From the NCBI GenBank assembly GCA_001804805.1, contig MHBH01000005.1:62001-126000 (forward strand): a stretch of 64,000 nt of DNA. Direction: 5' to 3'. Shown here piece by piece: positions 49,969 through 58,076 of this stretch; within the stretch, counting starts at the first letter, position 1, and each line of letters opens with the position of its first letter. The notes under the pieces were generated by a model. The model was given only the letters and a program-made list of their open reading frames with translations, ran no database searches and was not told where the DNA came from. Origin of the DNA: Lentisphaerae bacterium GWF2_49_21. GTDB lineage: Bacteria; Verrucomicrobiota; Lentisphaeria; Victivallales; GWF2-50-93. The position numbers were made by a program, and so were the translations under genes.

Positions 49969-51530
49969 AAGCTGGGAATGCATGTAAGACGATATTCTGC
50001 CTTGTGTTTTTCATGTCACTTGTTCTTTTCTGTTTCGCGGAAATAGAAAAAAACTTCAAGTCCACGCTTGCAGGAAGATGGTATCCGGCTGACAAGGCGG
50101 AGCTGACAAAGCTCCTTGACGGGCTTTACTCCAAGGCCGAGGGGAAGGAACTAAAGGATGTCATTGCCCTCATCCAGCCGCATGCCGGATACCAATATTC
50201 GGGAAGGACGGCTTTCTGCGGGATAAAATCACTGGACAGGACTTGCAAGCGGATCGTGATCATCGGGCCGACACATTACCTTCCCATGAGCAATGTCTTC
50301 AGCGTTCCGCGATATGACAGCTTCGAGACTCCGCTCGGGAAGGTTGCGATGGACACGGAATTCATCGATAAGCTGTTGAAGGAAAAATCCCTTTTCAAGG
50401 ATATTCCGGAAGCATTGACGAATGAGCACAGTGTCCAAATCCAGGTTCCCTTGCTCCAGTATGATTTTACAATCAAAAATCAAAAATCGAAAATTGAAAA
50501 TCCCCCTGGCTTCCCCAAGATCGTCTTCATCATCGCGGGGGAATGTTCCTTGGAGACGATTAATGAGGCAGGGAGAATAATAAAAGGTCTTATGGACTCG
50601 GAGACTCTTCTGCTGATAAGTTCGGATTTCACGCACTACGGGGCGAGTTTTGGTTTTGTACCGTTCAAGGACAATATTCCGGAGAAGCTCAAGGAGCTGG
50701 ATACTAGCGTCTATGATTTCATCGAGAAGAAGGATTCAGGAGGATTCCTGAAATACATCAAGGATACTGGCGATACGGTATGCGGCAATATGCCTATAGC
50801 CACTGCACTCGCAATGCTTCCGGAAAATTCAAAGTGCATCAAGCTCTATTATACGACATCTGGTGAAATCAGCGGTGATTACAGGAATTCAGTAAGCTAT
50901 TTCTCTATTGCATTTACTGGAAAATGGGATGGGAAAAAGGAGGCAGTGATGAATGATAATGGAAAGAAGGGATTGACAGACGAGGAGAAATCAAGGTTGC
51001 TGGTTCTTGCAAGGAAGTCAATTGTATATTATCTCGAAAAGGGGCGTGATCCCACAACGGAAGAGCTGGGTATCGAACTGACCGCAGGCATGAAGGAGAA
51101 GAGGGCGGCATTCGTCACTTTGAAGGAGGAAGGCGAACTTCGCGGATGCATCGGCGAGATATTCCCGAGCCAGGAGCTTTACATGTCGGTTATCGTCCAT
51201 GCTATTGCCGCCGCAGTGAAGGATAGGCGTTTTGAACCTGTCCGGAAGGACGAAGTCGACAAGCTTGAGATAGATATCTCGGCCCTCACCCCGCCTAAAG
51301 AGGTGGCCTCCTATAAGGACATCAAGATCGGCACAGACGGAATGGTTCTAAAAAAAGGATTCCGATCCGCCGTGTTCCTCCCCCAGGTCGCAACGGAGCA
51401 GGGATGGAACCTTGAGACGACATTGACCCACCTTGCGAACAAGGCCGGTCTCCCGTCGGACGCATGGAAGGAAGGCGCGAACTATCTGACGTTCCAGGCC
51501 GAAGTCTTCGGGGAGGAAGAAAAGAAATAA
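49965..51530 (+). CDS. AmmeMemoRadiSam proteins B and A fused (Memo-AMMECR1)
   Basis: 521 residues. An N-terminal signal peptide or anchor (CLVFFMSLVLFCFAEI), the Memo domain (about 35-330) with LIQPHAGYQYSG, IIGPTHYLP, NEHSVQIQVPLLQY and ISSDFTHYG, then the AMMECR1 domain (about 345-515) with RAAFVTLKEEGELRGCIGEI and FEPVRKDEVDKLEIDIS. The His/Asp residues of the Memo active-site-like cleft are present. Residues about 168-181 (TIKNQKSKIENPPG) look like an in-frame repeat-derived insertion in a surface loop. The signal puts the protein outside the cytoplasm, matching the Tat-type small protein upstream. Confidence 0.93.
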   Translation: MKAGNACKTIFCLVFFMSLVLFCFAEIEKNFKSTLAGRWYPADKAELTKLLDGLYSKAEGKELKDVIALIQPHAGYQYSGRTAFCGIKSLDRTCKRIVIIGPTHYLPMSNVFSVPRYDSFETPLGKVAMDTEFIDKLLKEKSLFKDIPEALTNEHSVQIQVPLLQYDFTIKNQKSKIENPPGFPKIVFIIAGECSLETINEAGRIIKGLMDSETLLLISSDFTHYGASFGFVPFKDNIPEKLKELDTSVYDFIEKKDSGGFLKYIKDTGDTVCGNMPIATALAMLPENSKCIKLYYTTSGEISGDYRNSVSYFSIAFTGKWDGKKEAVMNDNGKKGLTDEEKSRLLVLARKSIVYYLEKGRDPTTEELGIELTAGMKEKRAAFVTLKEEGELRGCIGEIFPSQELYMSVIVHAIAAAVKDRRFEPVRKDEVDKLEIDISALTPPKEVASYKDIKIGTDGMVLKKGFRSAVFLPQVATEQGWNLETTLTHLANKAGLPSDAWKEGANYLTFQAEVFGEEEKK

Positions 51531-51533
51531 TCT

Positions 51534-51600
51534 TGACAGGATAACTGGATTCACAGGATGAATTAATTTCAGGAAATCATGTAAATCCTGTAATCCTGTC
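51534..51600. repeat. Palindromic GACAGGAT ... ATCCTGTC element
   Basis: TTGACAGGATAACTGGATTC ... ATCCTGTAATCCTGTC: imperfect arms of direct-plus-inverted CAGGATT units. It occupies the whole gap between the Memo gene and the next start codon, leaving no Shine-Dalgarno. Confidence 0.6.
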
Positions 51601-51606
51601 CAATAT

Positions 51607-54321
51607 ATGCTTATGGAAAAACACAGGAAGAATTTTGCGATATTCGCAATCGGGCTTTTCGCGATAGGCTCGCAGACCCTTCTTTTCCGGGAATTCCTCG
51701 GCGCCTTTGAGAGCAACGACATCGCGGTTGCGATCTTCTTCGGCGCATGGTTCCTCTGGATCGCAATCGCCTCATCCTTCGTCTTGTTATTTAAGGAAAG
51801 CTCTGCGAAGCTCGCAATGCGGACGCCTCTTCTCATGCTGGCATATGTTCCGGCGTTCATCCTGCAGTATTACCTGATCCTCCATATCAGGAAATTCTCG
51901 GGAGTCGAAAGCTATGAGCTGTTCCCGCTGGTAAAAATGACCGCCTGGTCCCTGATCGTCAATGCGCCGGTGAGCTTTGTCACCGGTGCGCTATTTCCTC
52001 TCGCGTGCCGCTGGCTCAAGGAAAGTTCGGATGTGCCGGTGGCGAAAACGTTCATCTTCGAATCACTCGGAAGCTTCATCGGCGGAGCCGGAACGACAGT
52101 TCTGCTTTATTTCAGTTGTCCATCCATGCTGGTGTCTTCAATAATATGTTGTCTTATAATTGCAGCTTTTTCTCTTTTCTGCAGCAGGAAGACACAGATT
52201 GCCCTTGCGGGTATCTTAATTCTTGCCCTTGTTTTCAGGATTGACGGTCATTTTTCGAGCCTGCTCAGGCTTGAAAAATGGAACAAGCTGATGCCGGGCG
52301 AGAAATATTTAGGAACATTCAGCACCCCGCAGGCGGAATACCTCTATGGGAGCTACAAGGATGCTTTCACTGTCGTCCGCGAGGGCGGAGTATGCGAATC
52401 AATGCCCGACTCTGAAAGCGCATGGAAGATCATTTCCATCCATCTCAGCCAGAGACCAATCGCATCAAAGATCCTCGTCGTAGGTTCCGGACTCAATATC
52501 TGCAGGGAGCTTCTGCGGATTCCTCAGATCAAGGAAGTCGCCTGGGCGCACTATGACAATGAATATTCCGCCAGGGTGAACAGCTACGCACCAGAAAAAT
52601 TGAGGATAAAAGATAAGCGCTTCCAGCCGGTTCCCGGCGATATAAGGAATTTTCTGCACCAGAAAATTGCTTATTATGATATTGCGATCATTAATCTTCC
52701 GGAAGCCTCAAGTTCAGTGCTTAACCGTTATTTTACCACCCAGTTCTATGAGTTTCTCAGGGATTCCCTCGTAACAGGAGGTGTTGCAGGAATAAGAATA
52801 TCCAGCGGGGAGAATGTCATAGGCCCTGAACTCGCCTTCATCGGAGCGTCCGTGAAGACTACGCTTGGTGGAGTTTTCAAGAATGAAGTCCTGGTCCCCG
52901 GAGACAGCGCATGGTTCATTGTCTCGGACGAGGATGTTATTTCGAACTCTCCGGACATCCTTGAGAGGAATTTTTCCCGGAACAGGGCGGCCGCAAGGAT
53001 ATTTCCGCCGCAGGCCCTGAGATCGCTATATCTGCCGGACAGGGAATCCTGGGCTCTCTCGAAATACGAAGAAGTCGGTCCAGGTAGCGTTGCCATGATC
53101 AACGATGATTCCAAGCCGCTCGGTTTCCTTTTTTCGCTTTTCCTTTCTTCAAGGCAGTCGGGCGCTGACATCACTTCGATCTGCATGAAGGTTTTGCGTC
53201 TTGGAATTCTATTTGTCCTGGTGCCGCTTCTTGTTTTTGTTTTCCTTACTCTGATTTCAGCATTTTCTGAACGTTCCAACGGGGCAGGGGACGCCGGCCC
53301 CTGGCGCATAGTGTTCTGTGCCGGATTCGTGAGCATAGGTACGATAATCATCCTCATGTATCTTTTCCAGACTTCACTGGGAAGCCTGTACCTGAATGCC
53401 GGACTTCTCTCAGCGCTGTTCATGTTCGGACTTGCGGCGGGCGGAATTATTGCGGCTCATCCGACCGTAGAGAAGAAGGCGAGTGCCGGAATTTTGCTGC
53501 TGTCATCGCTGATGGCGCATGTTCTTCTGCTTTTCCTCATCTCGTATCAGTCGCCGGACTTCTGGAATTTCGCCTGGTTCGTCGTTGCGTTTCTATTGTC
53601 CGGGATCTGCTGTGGCACATATTTCCCGATAGCCGCCAGGATCTTCAGGGAATCGGGCAGGGGGGAGATCGAAGCTGGAGGCGGTATTGAGACTTCCGAT
53701 CATGTCGGTGCATGCGCCGGAGCGCTGGTCTGCGGAATTTTCCTCGTGCCTCTTTACGGCACTGAAGGCGCGCTCATGTTTTTCATGATGCTTCTAGCGT
53801 TGAATATTCCCTTGTCCTGCACGAGGATTTTCCTCGGGAGCACCGGACATGAAAGTTCAGCCTCTGCTTTGATATTGCGTCATGGCGCCTATATCCTATT
53901 CGGTGCAGGCGCTTGTTTTGCATTGTGGGGGAAGATTATCTTTAATATGAACATCGCATTTTACATAATGATTGCAGCGGCCGCGCTCTTTGTTTTCCTT
54001 GCCTTCAGGAAGGGAAGGACCAGCAGGTTCATCATGCTTGCTGCGGCGCTTGCCGTAGCAATATCATCCGCAGTTGAATTCTATTCCGCAGTAAAAAGAA
54101 GGGAAACCGAATCTTCCAAGCCAAGACCGCTTCAGATTCTCGAGCAGGCGTCAAAGCCTGCGGCCGAGAAAAAGACGAAGGATGAGGTTTCCTCCGAAAC
54201 TGAGAACATCCCGACCGGCGTGCCCCGCGATGTCAATATGGACAAGCTCAACAGCAAGATCAAGTCCGGCCGTCTCTCCAGCAAGGAAGCAGAATTCTAT
54301 GACAAGCTGGATGGGCAGTAG
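51607..54321 (+). CDS. Membrane-fused spermidine-synthase-like protein
   Basis: About 904 residues. N-terminal helices (about 8-215; FAIFAIGLFAIGSQTLLFRE), then a spermidine-synthase-like Rossmann domain (about 220-460; YGSYKDAFTVV, KILVVGSGLNICRELL, AWAHYDNEYSA, YYDIAIINLPEASSSVLNRY, FTTQFYEFLRDSL). Further membrane helices (about 520-840) follow, and a charged C-terminal tail. The layout matches the fused MFS/spermidine synthase group. Whether it transfers aminopropyl groups is unknown. A second ATG at 51613 is possible. It directly follows the AmmeMemoRadiSam genes. Confidence 0.85.
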   Translation: MLMEKHRKNFAIFAIGLFAIGSQTLLFREFLGAFESNDIAVAIFFGAWFLWIAIASSFVLLFKESSAKLAMRTPLLMLAYVPAFILQYYLILHIRKFSGVESYELFPLVKMTAWSLIVNAPVSFVTGALFPLACRWLKESSDVPVAKTFIFESLGSFIGGAGTTVLLYFSCPSMLVSSIICCLIIAAFSLFCSRKTQIALAGILILALVFRIDGHFSSLLRLEKWNKLMPGEKYLGTFSTPQAEYLYGSYKDAFTVVREGGVCESMPDSESAWKIISIHLSQRPIASKILVVGSGLNICRELLRIPQIKEVAWAHYDNEYSARVNSYAPEKLRIKDKRFQPVPGDIRNFLHQKIAYYDIAIINLPEASSSVLNRYFTTQFYEFLRDSLVTGGVAGIRISSGENVIGPELAFIGASVKTTLGGVFKNEVLVPGDSAWFIVSDEDVISNSPDILERNFSRNRAAARIFPPQALRSLYLPDRESWALSKYEEVGPGSVAMINDDSKPLGFLFSLFLSSRQSGADITSICMKVLRLGILFVLVPLLVFVFLTLISAFSERSNGAGDAGPWRIVFCAGFVSIGTIIILMYLFQTSLGSLYLNAGLLSALFMFGLAAGGIIAAHPTVEKKASAGILLLSSLMAHVLLLFLISYQSPDFWNFAWFVVAFLLSGICCGTYFPIAARIFRESGRGEIEAGGGIETSDHVGACAGALVCGIFLVPLYGTEGALMFFMMLLALNIPLSCTRIFLGSTGHESSASALILRHGAYILFGAGACFALWGKIIFNMNIAFYIMIAAAALFVFLAFRKGRTSRFIMLAAALAVAISSAVEFYSAVKRRETESSKPRPLQILEQASKPAAEKKTKDEVSSETENIPTGVPRDVNMDKLNSKIKSGRLSSKEAEFYDKLDGQ

Positions 54322-54430
54322 AGAGTTTTGCCACAGACTCGCACAGACTAATAATTGGACCACTGCCTTGAAAAGAAATAAGGCTAAGAACAATTTAAAT
54401 TGTATTTAGGAAAAGCTGAAGGAGGGTGAA

Positions 54431-54928
54431 ATGAAGATGTTTGAACAGAAATGCGGATTTCCACGGATCATTCTTTATTCGATTGTCACATCGATGATTG
54501 TTATGTGTTTCGGATGTGGCGACGGCAAAATCGGAAAAGCGACCATGAGCCTGCCGGAGCTTGGCATCACAATAAATGCTCCTGCCGGATGGAAATTTGA
54601 TGGCAGGGATTCAGGAATGTGTACGCATGGAGACTATATTGGCCTGCTTTTGAGCGAACCACTCGACGGCAAAACATTCTCCAAGGCTGTCGAGGCAATG
54701 TCTAAGGAATTCGGCTCGACAGTCCTATCCAGGAAGGACTTGAACATCGGAGGCAGGACGGCCGTGCAGATCTCCATGGACGCCCCCAACGACATGAAGG
54801 TATTACGCCTGTATCTGGATTGCGGCCAATCCATCGCTTATGTCTCATATGCAGTATCGAAGACGGATTACGCCTCTTACGAACAGGCGCTCCTGGAATC
54901 TTTAGCAAGCTTGAGAATTAAGCCTTGA
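54431..54928 (+). CDS. Small lipoprotein of unknown function
   Basis: 165 residues. Signal sequence with lipobox CFGC (SIVTSMIVMCFGCGDGK). The mature domain starts with MSLPELGITINAPAGWKFDG, a pattern of small secreted lipoproteins that fold as a mixed alpha/beta domain (PsbP/DcrB-like), and ends with YEQALLESLASLRIK. AAGGAGGG precedes the start. Anchored in the outer or inner membrane. Function not known. Confidence 0.75.
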   Translation: MKMFEQKCGFPRIILYSIVTSMIVMCFGCGDGKIGKATMSLPELGITINAPAGWKFDGRDSGMCTHGDYIGLLLSEPLDGKTFSKAVEAMSKEFGSTVLSRKDLNIGGRTAVQISMDAPNDMKVLRLYLDCGQSIAYVSYAVSKTDYASYEQALLESLASLRIKP

Positions 54929-54930
54929 CC

Positions 54931-55002
54931 TTACGCCATCCTGTCCTTGGGCATCTTCACTTCGAGGCTTTTGTCGCCGGGGGAATGTGCCCTGCCGAAC
55001 TC
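54931..55002 (-). pseudogene. Remnant of a second GH65 3' end
   Basis: The last ~20 codons (HSPGDKSLEVKMPKDRMA and stop) match the end of the intact GH65 protein at 55696 (YSIGDKPLEVKMPKSRMA), about 75% identical at DNA level over the first ~35 bases and then diverging. The rest of the gene is missing, and a VapBC module lies between the two tails. This indicates an old tandem GH65 copy now reduced to its tail. The ORF track reports it as part of a spurious 60-residue frame. Confidence 0.65.
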
Positions 55003-55018
55003 CGGTTTATGGAGATTC

Positions 55019-55390
55019 CTATGATTGGCGGAGGATTTTGAGGATCTGCTCATCAAAGGTGATGATTTCATCTCCGTTGACCTTGTGATATGCACAGAGT
55101 AGGGCATCCACAAAATCGAGTTTCCTGGACGAATACAATTTCAATCCTTGAAGAATTATTTCAATGTTGAAGACCGAGACATGTGGAGATTCCATGAGAG
55201 AGGTTAACTTGTCCATAATCTCAATGCGTTCAACAGAATAGACCTTTTCAAGGACATATACAACCTCGCAGACGACCTCTGAGGGGATGAATACCTGATT
55301 AGACTCGATTTGTTTTGCTGCCTTGGCAGAAAGCAAAGGATGGTCATCCAGAAGATATCTAAGGATTACGTTCGCATCAACTATGCGCAT
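55019..55390 (-). CDS. PIN-domain toxin (VapC-like)
   Basis: 123 residues from the ATG at 55390. PIN residues: MRIVDANVILRYLLDD, PSEVVCEVVYVLEKVY, KLDFVDALLCAYHK and IITFDEQIL. The ORF-track start adds 13 residues that overlap the antitoxin frame and are not needed. It overlaps the upstream antitoxin gene by 14 nt. Likely an endoribonuclease toxin. It sits between a GH65 gene and a GH65 tail remnant. Confidence 0.87.
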   Translation of the reverse strand: MRIVDANVILRYLLDDHPLLSAKAAKQIESNQVFIPSEVVCEVVYVLEKVYSVERIEIMDKLTSLMESPHVSVFNIEIILQGLKLYSSRKLDFVDALLCAYHKVNGDEIITFDEQILKILRQS

Positions 55391-55628
55391 GTTTAACCTG
55401 CGCGGCCAGACTCCAGGCCTTTTTTTCAAGCTGCATCAGCGAAGGATTGGAGTATTTCCGTAAAGAGCCTCTAATTCTAGGTTTGTTCCGCCTCTTATCG
55501 GAATGAAGAATTTTATTGTTTTCAACTGGCATTATTATAAGCTCGACTTTTCCTGATGAGAAGCCATTAGGCAAATCATACACAATATGATTTGATTTTA
55601 CTTCAACTATGTCCCTGATCGCATTCAT
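55377..55628 (-). CDS. VapB-like antitoxin
   Basis: 83 residues. It pairs with the PIN toxin gene that overlaps its 3' end. The N-terminal half (RDIVEVKSNHIVYDLPNGF, KVELIIMPVEN) looks like a short beta-rich DNA-binding part; the C-terminal half is basic and helical (RIRGSLRKYSNPSLMQLEKK then AW), as expected for toxin binding. AAAGGTGG precedes the ATG. The specific antitoxin class is not certain; the call rests mainly on position and size. Confidence 0.75.
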   Translation of the reverse strand: MNAIRDIVEVKSNHIVYDLPNGFSSGKVELIIMPVENNKILHSDKRRNKPRIRGSLRKYSNPSLMQLEKKAWSLAAQVKHAHS

Positions 55629-55695
55629 ATTCCACCTTTAAAGTTCCCCTTTATATTTAAGGTATATCCAGATCAGGCGAAATCAAATATGCAGA

Positions 55696-57999
55696 TTACG
55701 CCATCCTTGACTTTGGCATCTTCACTTCAAGAGGTTTGTCACCTATGGAATATGACTTGTCAAAGACTTCGACCTTGATTGCTCCCTTCCCGCCGATCTC
55801 GAGACGTACGACCTTCCTGTCGATCCGGACGTTCAATATCCTGCCGAGATAGCGCAGGCTGAACTTGAAGGATTTCCATTTCTTCGGAAGTGACGGCCGG
55901 AATGAAAGACATTCACCATCAGTGCGGAGTCCGCCGAATCCATAGACCACGTTCATCCAGGCTGCGGCCATGGATGTCGTATGGAGTCCCTGGTTCGTAT
56001 TGTTGTTGTAGTCGTCGAGGTCAAGGCGTGCGGCATGGCCCCAGTAGCTGTAGGCCTTGTTGTTCAGCCCGAGTTCGGCCGCCATGATCGAATGGACTCC
56101 CGGCGAGAGGGAGGATTCGTGCGAACATCGCGGTTCGTAGAATTCAAAGTTCGCCTTCTTTACCTTGTCTGAAAATTCCTGTGAATAGAAAAAGAGGATC
56201 AGCATGGCGTCAGGCTGTTTGATCATGTCGGTCCTGAACAGCTTGTAATACGCCCAGTTGTGGTAGAGCGGGAATTCCTCGGGCTTGATCTTGTCCACTT
56301 CGAGATGCGGCATGTCGAAATAGCCATCGTGCTGTTCGTATACGCCTGTCTTCTTGTCCTGCGGAACACGCATGCGCTCCGCCATTTTCATCCAGCCCTT
56401 CATCTCTTCTTTTTTGAGATCTAGTTTTTTGACGATGGCATCGAGTTTGACAGGAGCGGCCTTCTTCATTTCCTCCAGAACTGAGAGAGTGTATTCAAAA
56501 GATTTCTTGACCATGAAGTTGGTGTAGCAGTTGTTGTGGGACATCATGTGGAATTCATCGGGTCCCATGACGCACCAGAAGCCGTATTCGCCGGTGAGTT
56601 GGGCCCAGCCGCCGCGGCTTGCATAGTATCGGCTGATCTCGACGAGCATCTCAATGCCGTGTCCGTAGAGGAAATCCTTGTCTTTTACAAGATGTGAATA
56701 ATGCCAGATGCCGTATGCGACCGCGACAGGGACATGGATTTCCAGATCGCCGTGCTGCCATACCGAGCAAGCCTCGGTGCCGTCAATCGTCTCCATCGGG
56801 TATCTCGCGCCCTTGCAGCCTTTTTCAATCGCACGCTGTTTCGCCTGGGGGAGGGTCAGGTAACGGTACTCGAGTAGATTTTTTGCAGCGGCAGGATTGT
56901 TGAAAATATAGAATGGAAGGCAGTAGGTCTCGGTGTCCCACCAGGTATGACCGTGGTATTCCTCGCCAGTGAGACCTTTTGCAGAGACGTTCAATGATGG
57001 ATCGACTCCGTGATAGGTCTGGTGCAGCTGGAATATCCCGAATCGGACGCCCTGTTGGTTTTCAGGATCGCCTTCTATCTCTATGTCCTGTTCGCTCCAG
57101 ATCTTTTTCCAGCAGGCGACATGTTCTGCACGGACCTTTTCATAAGTAGCGCAGTTCAGCTCCATCGCCGACTTCATGCTCCTGTTCCAGAAATCATCAT
57201 CCTTCAGGGCTTTCTTGTCGGTGAAGTTCACGGCTATGCGGTCGAATGAGGCCTTTTCATTGTTCTTCAGGTTCAGCTTGAAGGAACGGGAAATGATCTG
57301 GTCTCCGGTTTCATTGCAGGACTCGGATTTCGCCGGAGATTTTATTTTCATCGATGAGAAGACTTTCTGGGCGCTCTTCAGCGTGCGTGCCATGATTGCC
57401 GCGACATCTCCGTCATGTTCCTTCCTTATGGTGCTCCAGAAGCATTTATTGCGGTTGTGCTGGAAGTTTGAAAAATCAAGACCGAGTTTGACTTCGGCCT
57501 TCCCTGTAAATCCCATTGATGTCAGGATGATGCGCTGTATCCCGAGATGCGGCTCCACCATGCTGAGGACGCGTTCAAATTCGATCCTGATATCACCTTC
57601 AGCGGCATGCCAGATGAAACTTCTTCTGAGGACGCCCTCACGGAGATCAAGGGAGCGGACAAAATGGCTGAAGCGGCATTTTCCGAGATCGAGCTCCTCC
57701 TTTTCAGTCCTGATCCTGGTGTAGAGCCAGTCGACGGAATTCAGCATGAAATGGAAACGTTTCGGAAAACCGTTGTAGCATACAGGATGGTTGATCGGTT
57801 CCTCCTCGAAAATTCCGTTGAAGAAACTGCCGACGAACCTGTCGACGCTGCAGCCCTCCTCGAAGTATCCGCGCACTCCCATGAACTCGTTTCCGAGAGA
57901 GAAGATGGATTCTGCGACTTTCGCATGTTCAGGCTGGAATCCCTTTTCCTCAATTATCCAGGGATCCGTCGAAAGAAATTTCTTGGCGATTTTTGTCAT
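55696..57999 (-). CDS. Glycoside hydrolase family 65 phosphorylase-like enzyme
   Basis: 767 residues, full length for GH65 (maltose, trehalose or kojibiose phosphorylases). N-terminal beta-sandwich (ESIFSLGNEFMGVRGYFEEG), catalytic (alpha/alpha)6 barrel with GLTGEEYHGHTWWDTETYCL and the general-acid Glu in VMGPDEFHMMSHNNCYTN, then CSHESSLSPGVHSIMAAELG in the phosphate-binding region, and a C-terminal beta domain. It would cleave an alpha-glucoside with phosphate, giving beta-glucose 1-phosphate. The exact disaccharide cannot be read. It follows the YkgJ-like gene on the minus strand after a hairpin. Confidence 0.93.
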   Translation of the reverse strand: MTKIAKKFLSTDPWIIEEKGFQPEHAKVAESIFSLGNEFMGVRGYFEEGCSVDRFVGSFFNGIFEEEPINHPVCYNGFPKRFHFMLNSVDWLYTRIRTEKEELDLGKCRFSHFVRSLDLREGVLRRSFIWHAAEGDIRIEFERVLSMVEPHLGIQRIILTSMGFTGKAEVKLGLDFSNFQHNRNKCFWSTIRKEHDGDVAAIMARTLKSAQKVFSSMKIKSPAKSESCNETGDQIISRSFKLNLKNNEKASFDRIAVNFTDKKALKDDDFWNRSMKSAMELNCATYEKVRAEHVACWKKIWSEQDIEIEGDPENQQGVRFGIFQLHQTYHGVDPSLNVSAKGLTGEEYHGHTWWDTETYCLPFYIFNNPAAAKNLLEYRYLTLPQAKQRAIEKGCKGARYPMETIDGTEACSVWQHGDLEIHVPVAVAYGIWHYSHLVKDKDFLYGHGIEMLVEISRYYASRGGWAQLTGEYGFWCVMGPDEFHMMSHNNCYTNFMVKKSFEYTLSVLEEMKKAAPVKLDAIVKKLDLKKEEMKGWMKMAERMRVPQDKKTGVYEQHDGYFDMPHLEVDKIKPEEFPLYHNWAYYKLFRTDMIKQPDAMLILFFYSQEFSDKVKKANFEFYEPRCSHESSLSPGVHSIMAAELGLNNKAYSYWGHAARLDLDDYNNNTNQGLHTTSMAAAWMNVVYGFGGLRTDGECLSFRPSLPKKWKSFKFSLRYLGRILNVRIDRKVVRLEIGGKGAIKVEVFDKSYSIGDKPLEVKMPKSRMA

Positions 58000-58032
58000 T
58001 GGGAAGATTCCTTATATAAAAATTAGATCACA

Positions 58033-58065
58033 GGCAAGATCCCGCCATCTGGCGGGCCAAGTGCC
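58033..58065. repeat. Hairpin between YkgJ-like and GH65 genes
   Basis: CCCGCC-ATCT-GGCGGG inside outer GGCA/TGCC arms. It lies in the 77-nt gap. A T-rich stretch follows on either side, so it could reduce read-through into the GH65 gene. Confidence 0.5.
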
Positions 58066-58076
58066 CTTTTATATTG

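Noticed and set aside
54931-55113. 60-residue minus-strand ORF as an intact gene
   Set aside because: Only its last ~20 residues are meaningful (GH65 tail); the rest is antisense to the VapC gene.
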